The notes under the pieces: model-generated
Database searches by the model: none
What the model was told of the DNA's origin: nothing
Seen by the model: only the letters and a program-made list of their open reading frames with translations
Assembly (NCBI GenBank): GCA_026387515.1
Contig: JAPLLP010000219.1
Location: 414-10,775, forward strand
DNA from: Candidatus Omnitrophota bacterium
Lineage (GTDB): Bacteria; Omnitrophota; Koll11; Gygaellales; Profunditerraquicolaceae
DNA: 10,362 nt
Reading direction: 5' to 3'
Program-made: the position numbers and the translations under genes
Shown here: piece by piece, positions 1 through 8,600 of the stretch
How the letters are laid out: every line of letters begins with the position of its first letter
Position numbering within the stretch: the stretch's first letter is position 1

Positions 1-2665
1 TTCCACCCATTTCTACTTTTTTGCCCGAAGTAGCGTTAATGCCGGAAAGCGTATGATTCAACCCTAAAGTCTCTGCGTTGTAATTTAGGACGGGCTTGCC
101 GGAATTAATGTCGAATAAAGTCAAATTCACCAGCGAAGAAAGGTTCTTTTCATTCACTACCGGTACCATACTCAAAGAGGCAACGGTGTCATAAGTACCT
201 GCCCTATAATCCGTCTTATCTATCTGTAAATTCTTGAGCCCTTGGAGTAAACCCAGAGAAGCCATTAAGTTTTGTAAGATCGCTGCTTCTGAGGCGCTTG
301 AGAGCCGGGAATTCTTCTTGTCCAAAACCTCTGCTATTGCCTTGCTCGCCTTTTCCCAATCGATCTTCAGGCCTTTTTCCTTGACCCCCATCACCCTTTC
401 GCCTGGCTTAGATTCAAATTGCAAATCAATCTCAGGATCCTTAGGCCCGGACTTATCGACCATCTTGCCTAATTTGGTCTGGAAGTTAAGCGAGAGATAC
501 TGGCCGTTGTAACTTAACATGGGTTTTCCGGTAACGTTATCGAACAGGGTGATAGAGACAAGGCCGCTTAGGCCAGAGATAAGACTGCTTAAGCTGTTAA
601 TATTATTTATCGGCAACATATTTAAGCTAGCGATCGCATCATAGGTGCCGGACTTAAAATCCCTTGATTGAGTCTGTATCGCGGTATTCACCGGGATATC
701 AATGGCCTCAATTAACATATCCAGTTCTGACTTGATCTTCCGGGCATCGCTGTCTTTGGCACGATCAAAATTCTCCTTGGTCTTCAGGACCCTTTGCCAG
801 AGCTCTCCGATAGGGATATCCTTCCGGAGAACCCTCATCACAGGATTCCCCTCCGCATAATCAAATCCGCCTTTATCATCAAGCGTTCCCACTCGCGCCT
901 GGTAATTGATAGCTAAATTCTGGCCGTTGTAACTTAAAAGCGGCTTGCCGGTCCGATTATTTAAAAGCGTAACCGTGGCAATCGAAGAAGGATTTCTTTC
1001 ATCCACCCGTACCATACTCAAAGAGGCGATCGCATCATAGGTGCCGGACAGAAAATCCTGATCGTTCTTTTGTATCTGGATCGCGGCATTGACCGGGATA
1101 TCAAAAGCCGCAAGCAGGGTGTCAAGATTCTGTTTCAACTCCCTCAGTTCCTTTTTCTCTTTCGGCTCACTTACTTGTTCTGCTTTGGTTGTCGGCTCTT
1201 TTATCTTGATGTTATCCTTGGCTGTTCTTACTGCCTGCCAGATCTTGCCGATGGGCAGGTCTTGCTGCGTAATATTGATAACCCTCTCGCCGGGATTAGA
1301 AACAAAGTACCGCCTGCCGCCATCATCAGGCATCATCGTCCCTAATTCGGCTCGGAAGTTAAGCGAGAGGTGCTGGCCGTTGTAGCTTAACATGGGTTTT
1401 CCGGTAACATTATCGAATAAAACCGTGGAAACCATTGCGGGTAGGAATTTTTCCGCGGAGAGGTTTTTTGTATCCGAAGGAACTACCATATTCAAGCTGG
1501 CAATGGCGTCATAGGTATCTGCCAGGAATGCCTGCTCCTGGGTCTGGAACGCGGCATTATCAGTAAGATTAAATGCCTGCCTAAGGGCATCCACATTCTT
1601 TTTCAGCTCATCAAGATGAAGCATGTTGCTACGCGCTTCCTCCGGGATCTGGTCCTTAGGCTTATTCCTGTACGCTTTAAAGGTATTATCCAATGCCTCA
1701 TTGGCAGCGGCCCAGATTTCGCCAATAGGTACATCTTGCATGGTTATCCGCATTACACTCTGGCCCTTCTTAGATTCAAATCCCATATCAATCTCAACAT
1801 CACCGGGCTTGGTCTTATCAACCATCTGGCCCAGCGCCATTTTATAGTTAAGCGCCAGGCTCTGGCCGTTATAACTCAATAAAGGCTTGCCGTAATTATC
1901 AAACAGGGTGGTAGAGATAGCTGAAGAGAAATTGCGTTCATTAACCGGAACCAGGCCCAGGGAAAGAACGGCATCATAAGTGCCGGAGAAAAAGTCTTTA
2001 TGTTGAGTCTGCATAGCGGCATTGATCGGGATATCAAATGCCTTGAGCAAGGTATCAATATTGACTTTGAGCGCCTTGAGCTTATCGTCTTTGGAAAAAT
2101 CAATTCCATCCTTAATATTCTTGATCCTATTCCAGATCGCCCCGATATTGATCTCTCTCTGCAAGACCTGGATCGGCCGGTCATTCGTGTCTACCACAAA
2201 TCTCTTTATCCCATCCTCCTTAACCACCCTTCCAATCTCGGCCTCGTAATTAACGCTTAAGCCGGTGCCGCTGTAGGAGAGCATCGGCCTGCCTGTCTTA
2301 TTATCGAATAAGGTGGTAGAAAGCGGCGAGGAAAAATTCTTTTCATTTACCGGTAAAAGGCTAACACTCATTACCGCATCGTATAATCCGGCGTCAATGT
2401 TTCTTGATTTGGTGCGGAAGGCCGCATCGGAGGCAAGATAAAAAGCAGAAGCCAGGGTATCCACGTTGTTCTTTAGATCCGCTAGCCTTTGTTGATCCTC
2501 AAGAGTCCCCACGTTAGTCTTTATCCCGTCCTTTAGCGCGCTCATCTTCTTCCAGAGGTCGCCGACTTCCACTGTATGCTGATTCACGCCCATGGGCGAA
2601 TCGTTCATCCAGGAGCGGAAGGTATAAGTCAACTTTCCATCCGGGCCTAATTTTCCCGGGTAGCC
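1..2665 (-). CDS. Continuation of the giant repeat protein in a shifted frame (partial, runs off the window)
   Basis: This minus-strand frame is open from just after a TGA at 2668-2666 to the window edge, about 888 codons with no stop. It begins GYPGKLGPDGKLTYTF, which matches the inter-repeat linker YPGKMGPDGNIPYTF in the upstream ORF, and then carries six more repeat units marked by YDA/YDT, TLFDN..GKPMLSY and an NY or NF segment. It is therefore the C-terminal continuation of the upstream ORF, not a separate gene. Possible internal starts are TTG at 2632 and ATG at 2608, but neither has a clear ribosome site and both fall inside a repeat linker. Linkers between units are predicted helical and charged, for example EPKEKKELRELKQNLDTLL. 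The true C-terminus, and any anchoring or secretion signal there, lies outside the window. If the frameshift is real this part is probably not translated; if it is a sequencing or assembly error, the two ORFs form one protein. Confidence 0.85.
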
Positions 2666-2668
2666 TCA
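2647..2668 (-). other. Frameshift site: about 16-base deletion in a repeat linker
   Basis: In intact units the text after the NYEA motif reads QIGRMYPGKMGPDG or similar. Here NYEA is followed by TREN and a stop, while the other frame reads YPGKLGPDG from the same bases. Aligned to the unit near 4741-4790, about 16 bases encoding QIGRM are missing. Landmark spacing supports this: YDA codons sit at 2375-2383 and 2794-2802, 419 bases apart, which is not a multiple of three, and adding 16 gives 435, or 145 codons. All other neighbouring units keep frame. Confidence 0.85.
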
Positions 2669-5600
2669 TAATTAACGCTTAAGCCGGTGCCGGTGTAGGA
2701 GAGCATCGGCTTGTTATCCTTGCCGAAAAGAGTGGTGGAGATGGGAGGAATAAAATTCTTCTCGCTGACCGGAATTAAACTCAGGCTTAAAACCGCATCG
2801 TAATAGCCGCTTTCAATGTTCTTGGCTTGAGTCTGCAAGGCGGCATTACTATCAATGCGGATCACCTGGTCGCAAAACGCCTTAACCGCGCTGGCAGTAT
2901 CTCTGAGGTCCTGGTCATTCTTATCATTTCCTATAATTACGGCCAGGCCATTCTTTATATTATCCCAGGCCTTGCCGATCTCAATATCCTGCCGGTTGAT
3001 GCCGATAGGAGAATCATTAATGAAGGAGCGGAAAGTAGAGCCGAGCGCTACGGGATGCATCCTGCCTATCTGGGCCTCATAATTAATGGAGAGCCCGGTT
3101 CCCGTATAAGAAAGCATCGGCTTGCCTGTATTATTATCAAAAAGGGTGGTAGATAGCGGAGAAACCAGATTCTTTGTATCTATGGGCAAGAGGTTTATTC
3201 CGAAGACAGCGTCATACTTTCCGGCTTCAATACTTTTGGCCTGGGTCTGTATGGCGGCATTCTGGTCAATGCGCACTGCCTCGGCAAATTGCTTGACTAA
3301 ATTAGTTGAATCAAACAATTCCTTGCTCTGGCTAAGTTTGTCCAAACCCTGCCTGACCCCTTCCCAGGCCTCGCCGATATTGATGTCTTTCTGGTCTATA
3401 GTGATAGGATAATCATGCGGCTCAGCCATTACATCATATATGGGTTGACCATATTTATCCAGGTCAGCCACTATCAACCTGCCGATCTTGGCTTCATAAT
3501 TAACCGACATCCCGGTACCGGTGTAGGAAAGCATCGGCTTGTTATCCTTGCCGAAAAGAGTAGTGGAGATGGGAGAAACCAGGTTCTTTTCTTCAAGCGG
3601 GGTTAAATTTAGCGCAAAAACCGCGTCGTATTTCCCGGGCTCGATCTGCCTGGCCTGGGTCTGCAACGCGGTATCAGAAGCAATATGAACTATGTCGGTA
3701 AACTCTTTTACCTTGGTTGCTGCCTGTAAAATCGGATCATCTATATTATGGTTATTCTCATTATAAAGCGCGCCATAGGTATCGTTATGCCTATCGATAA
3801 TCCTCTGCAGGCTATCCTGGACTTCTTTCCAGGCCTCTCCAATAGGAATATTCTGCTGTTTGATCTGAATAGGATTGCCGACGATCCATGGATCATCGCT
3901 GAATTGATAAGTCGGCTTGCCGTGTTCGTCCAGGTCAGCCACTATCATCTTGCCGACCTTGGCCTCGTAATTTACCGTGAACCCGTTACCGCTATAACCG
4001 AATAAAGGCTTGCCGATACGGTCAAGCGCGGTGGTGGAAACAGGAGAACTGAACGACTTAAGGTCGCTGGTTAACAGGCTTAGATTGGTAGAGGCGTCGT
4101 AACGCCCAGCCCGGATTGCTTTTTGCTGTGTCTGAATGGCAGTGTTATAATCAATAAAGATCGCGGCATCAATTTTTTGTATTGCCTCTAATGTTTTCGC
4201 GAGGTCTTTATTTTCTTTGGCCAAATCAGCAAGGCCTTCCTTAACCCCCTGCCAGGCCTCGCCGATCTTAATATTTGTTTGATTTACCCGGATAAGGGCA
4301 TCTTTTCCCGCCAGCTCAAATTTACCGTCCCTCAACCTGCCTAAGAGTATATCGTGGTTAATATTCAGGTCTGTGCCGGAATAGGTCAGGATCGGTTTAT
4401 TGGTATATTGCTCAAAGAGCGTCGTAGAAACCAAAGAAGAGAATCTCTTTTCCGGCTTGAGGAAGCTGATGCCCAGCACCGCGTCATAGGTACCGCTGGC
4501 TATATTTTTTTGCTGAATCTGTAAAGCGGTAAAATCATCAATACTAATTGCCTTGGCAAACTCCTGTATTTTATCTACGGTGATTTTGATAGTTTTATCA
4601 CCCGGGTTGGCGGCGATCTCATCAAGTTTTTTCTGTATTCCTTTCCAGGTTGAGCCTATGTCAAAATCCTGCTGGCTGATCCCTATAGGCGAATCGTTCA
4701 TCCAGGGACGAAAGGTGTAGGGAATATTCCCGTCCGGCCCCATTTTACCGGGATACATCCTGCCTATCTGGGCCCTGTAGTTGATTGAAACGCCGGAGCC
4801 GGGAGTAAAATTCAGAAGTGTCTTATCTTTATCATCCACTATGGAAAAACTAAAAGGATGCTCGTTATCCTTATCAAGCAGGCTGGTAGTGCCGGGGGTA
4901 ATCTCTGTTTCCAGGAGCCTGATACTGGTATTATCATCTATCCTTATGGCGCTGCGCAGCGTGTTAATAGGTTGCCAAAGAGTCTTGTATTTATCCCCTA
5001 AGCTGTCTTGGGCCAAGGCATCCATGATCTTCCAAGTGGTATTAAATTGCTTACCGATATTCGGAAGGTCGGTCTTATGGATGACAATCTTGCCGCCGCT
5101 TATGGTAACCGGGGTATGGAATTTAAACTGCGTCTCGGAGAAATCAAGGATGGCCTCATTGGAGTTGGTAGACTTATAAACGGTAAAGGCCGGCGAGTAA
5201 ACATCCTGGACCCCGCCGTTATCTGTTTTCAAATTAAAGCCTATACTGGCTTTATAAGTTCCCGGTTTAAGCAGTACTTTATCAGAGGTAAAACGCATAG
5301 CTTGAGAACCCTGGTCCAGCACTAAATCTGCTGCTGCGGCCAGTCTCTTAATATTCTGGGTAACATCACTGATAACCTGTTCGCGCAACTTTTGGTCTTC
5401 CGGCATGACCCCTGCGCCCCCGAATACCTGCAAGAGCTGCGGATTCTTTTTAAAGATGTCATTTAGATACTGCTGTATGTCCAGGTCATTCTTTTTAGCT
5501 AAACTCTTAAACTCATCCCAATCCTTGAGCCCTAGGTCCCGCACCAATCGCTCTTGGCCAAACTTACCACTAAGGGTAATACTCAAAGGTGTGGCGGTAG

Positions 5601-8600
5601 CCAGGGAACTCGAGTCTCTTAGCCCATGCCAGGCAGCGTATTCTCCTCCGGCAATGGCGGAAAAATGGAACTCCGGGTTTCCTTCGCGGATAAAGGTAGA
5701 GGAAATTTCCGGAGAGACCTTGGCAAAAACATCATTAAGCCTTAAACTGGGCAGCTGGATACCCTTGCTGGCAACCCTGATACGCTCCAGCTCATTAATC
5801 GTACCGGTGATCGCGCCATCTTTATGCTCAGCGAAGAAGACTTTATTGTTATCGTCATACAGGCCCCTCTCAAATCCTTCTCCGGCTTTGAACTTTACGC
5901 CCGCAATCTCAAGCGAAGCAGCCTGCCATTCGTCAGGATTGGCGGCGTTCATAATCCCGTGCACTGGATTACGCTTAGAATCGAATAATAAACCGCTTCC
6001 CAACTGATTTACCCAACGCAAATTACCTATAGCTATGCCGTAGCGGGCGAAATTATCAGCTTCTGAAAGTTTCGTATCGTAATGGGTTTTAAGCACTGAA
6101 CCATCGGGAGTGTTTATTCCAAGGGCCTGAGCGTTAAGCACATCATAACGCAGACTGATCTGAGGGGTTAAATTTACCCCTTCCCGCCCAATCCCGCTTT
6201 GGCCGTCAAAGAGAGTAGTGGTAGAAAAAATAGTATCAAGTGAATTTGTGTTTAAGGGTTTGACATACGCGTATGTTTCGGGGGTATTGCCGGAGGTCTT
6301 TGCTGAAGCGCTAGATGAGGTATTTTTTGGCGAAAGCGTTGACCCATATCGTCCAGACCCGACAAAAGAACCATACTCCTTCCAGGTCCCGCTTGAAACA
6401 AAGGCTGTAGGAGTAAAGGTCCATAATAAATCGGTGCCTTTATTACGTTCCAAGAGCGCCCGCATCTCTTTAGGCTTCATGCTTTGTTTATCAGCAGGGG
6501 TCGTTAAAATCATGACTTTCCCGGGATCAAACTTAAAATCTAAGGTTGCCTGGTAAATACTATCCCATGAATTCCACTGCGTAATTTTGCCTTTAAGCAT
6601 ATCCTGTTCGACAAAATTACCGTTAAGATATATTCTATTCTTATTAATAGCGTATTTTGAAACATCTCCCCATTCGCCGTCTATTTTCCTCTCGCGCACT
6701 CCGGTGAGGGTATTCATCACCAGGCCGGTGAGGTTGCCGGTAGCCTGATTGTTGATGGCGGAGAAATATTGATTCACTAAGGCGTGGTAGATATCGCTGT
6801 CCGCCGGCTTCCAGGTCCTGTTTGAGTCTACATACTGTTTCCAATTATCCTGATTCCATCCGGTGTTGGGAAGGCCTTCGGCAACACGGTTAAAATCCAG
6901 GAGTGTGGCGGCATAAGAGCCGTCCTGGCCTTTATAATAGTAGATCTCTCCTTCTTTATTCAAGACACCCAGGTTAGCGCTAAAAAAGCCTCCCACGGCC
7001 GCCCGCCTGTTATAGAGAAGTCTATCTACCATGAGATCGCCGCGCGTGCCGTTTCCTTCGATCTTGCTGAAGGCGCCATAAACCCCTGAGGTAAGCGCCA
7101 GATTAAGCATGGTGCCGGTATACTTACCCAGGCCAAATGCCTCGCCGCTCATATACTGTAAGCCCTGGGAGAAAAGACCGTTCATCGCGGATGAGCCTAT
7201 GATACCGAGGCTTCCTTTAGCAATGTCGCCCGCGCTACCGCCATCAATAATCATATTAGAGAATCTCTCAAAGCTACTAGAGGTCAGAGAACCCATAGCC
7301 CGGGCAAACATAAAATTCTCGGAATTCATCTTGGAGAATTTATCTTCGCTAAAATACCTTAGGCCCTCTGAGCCATAGCCGATAAATTTTTTCAGGGTAG
7401 CATCTTTAGAGGAAAACAAATCACTGGTTTGAAAATTATAAACATTTAATAAGCTGCTACCATCCACCCTTCCCATTCCCTGGACATAAGTGTATTTATT
7501 ATTTGCGCTGGTATCCGTAAAGGCCAGCCTTGATTCATCAAGCCTGAGGTTATTCTTGGCTACGCCAAACTGGATACTTAAAGCCTTGTTAAAGGAAACC
7601 TGGGCAAAATCGCCGGCAATGGTTGAGGCAACAAAAGTTGCTCCCACAAATGAATTCTTATCCCAGTTATTCCGGTAGCCGATCTCCTGCACGCCGGCTA
7701 CTACCGTGCGGGTCAAAGCCTGTGATACCATCGGCTTCCAATTCCATCCATAATTAATCCCCGCGGTAATGCCACCGGCAAGGAACGCGCCGCTAATATT
7801 AGCGGTAGATTTATCAAGGCCGGCTGCATTTAAGAGCTTGGGCGCGCCCCAGCTTATGCCATAGTTGGTAACCGCGGTCATTAAGGATGACCCGGCAACA
7901 GGCCCGCCTGCCATCAAGAGACCGCCGCCGACCATACCCAGGGCTTCCAATCCCCTTTCCCTGCGCGATTTTGCGCCAAGCACGGTTTTCGCCTCTTTGT
8001 CGGTTAATAATACGTAACCGGCGGAGGGTAATTTATTTGCGGCTATCAGGCAATATCCGGAAAATTGCTCCAAGAATTTATCCTTGGGCAGGAATTCTTC
8101 TTTGTGATTGTCGCTGAAATAAGCCTTATCTTCAGTTATTTTGGTGATAAGGATATAGTGGTCGCCTTTTAAATGCGCGATGAATGGCGTTAGGTTAGTA
8201 GTTAGTTGTTGGTTGTTATTGGTTAGCTTGACGGAGAAGAGTTTCTGGCCGAAGAATTCTGAGGCCTTGGAAAGCGCAAAAAGTGAGTTCTTAATTACCT
8301 CGGGGTTGCCTTCCGGATTGACCACGCCGTTTACGATATCCGCAGTCAAGGCCACCACCGCGATATCCTGCTCTTGCGCATTTTGACCGGCATAACTTAA
8401 GTAGTCATAAAGAGCCTTTGCGCCGCAGGGTTTACCGATCAACCAATTATAAATCTCTTCAATCCTCTGAGGGGAGAAATTCGCCGGCTTTTCCAGCTCG
8501 ATGCTTACGGTAGGAGAAATCTTGATGGAGGTTATCGGTTTATTGGATATCTCTTTGAGCAGGTTCTTTATTGCCAGAGGCACATCTTGCAGTTTGGGAT

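Larger units (their letters stand above)
1..5390 (-). repeat. Tandem array of 129-158 residue repeats inside the giant gene
   Basis: At least eleven clear units plus two divergent leading ones are present. A unit reads roughly: IGxxW, a helical linker, I(D/P)xNAAxQTQ, xxGxYDAVxSLxLxPVxxKN, SPxSTTLFDN, GKPMLSYTGTGLSVNYEAxIGRM. The YDA (or YDT) codons lie at 185, 635, 1031, 1505, 1970, 2375, 2794, 3208, 3622, 4093 and 4480 (low ends), with a degenerate YKA at 5248 and a very divergent unit between 4480 and 5248. Spacing is 387-474 bases. Units at 2375-3622 carry SY(T/S)GTG, while those at 635-1970 carry SYNGQ, so two subfamilies form blocks. Alternating short strands and helical linkers suggest a domain fold, possibly beta-rich. 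I see no RTX nonapeptides, and no cadherin or Ig-like signature I can name. Confidence 0.9.

Noticed and set aside
580..640. RHS or polymorphic-toxin interpretation of the Gly/Ala-rich segments (residue numbers of the giant protein, not bases)
   Set aside because: The hydrophobic Gly-rich stretches recall pre-toxin regions, but there are no RHS/YD repeats, no toxin domain and no immunity gene in view.
1070..1385. Overlapping plus-strand ORFs
   Set aside because: Antisense to a conserved repeat unit. Similar short ORFs recur opposite each unit, as expected from repeated DNA, not from genes.
1876..2184. 102-codon minus-strand ORF
   Set aside because: It overlaps the repeat-encoding frame in another phase. 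The repeat frame carries conserved motifs here (YDAVLSLGL), and this one has Arg/Ser-rich shadow composition.
1..5390. Possible CRISPR or short tandem DNA repeat array
   Set aside because: Periodicity is 387-474 bases with protein-level conservation and no identical short repeats with unique spacers.
1..5390. RTX-type or cadherin-type calcium-binding repeats
   Set aside because: No GGxGxDxxx nonapeptides and no DxNDN or DxD-rich cadherin motifs are visible in the units.
5405..6007. 200-codon plus-strand ORF
   Set aside because: It lies opposite the continuous giant minus-strand frame, has no ribosome site and a low-complexity Ser/Pro/Leu composition typical of an antisense shadow.
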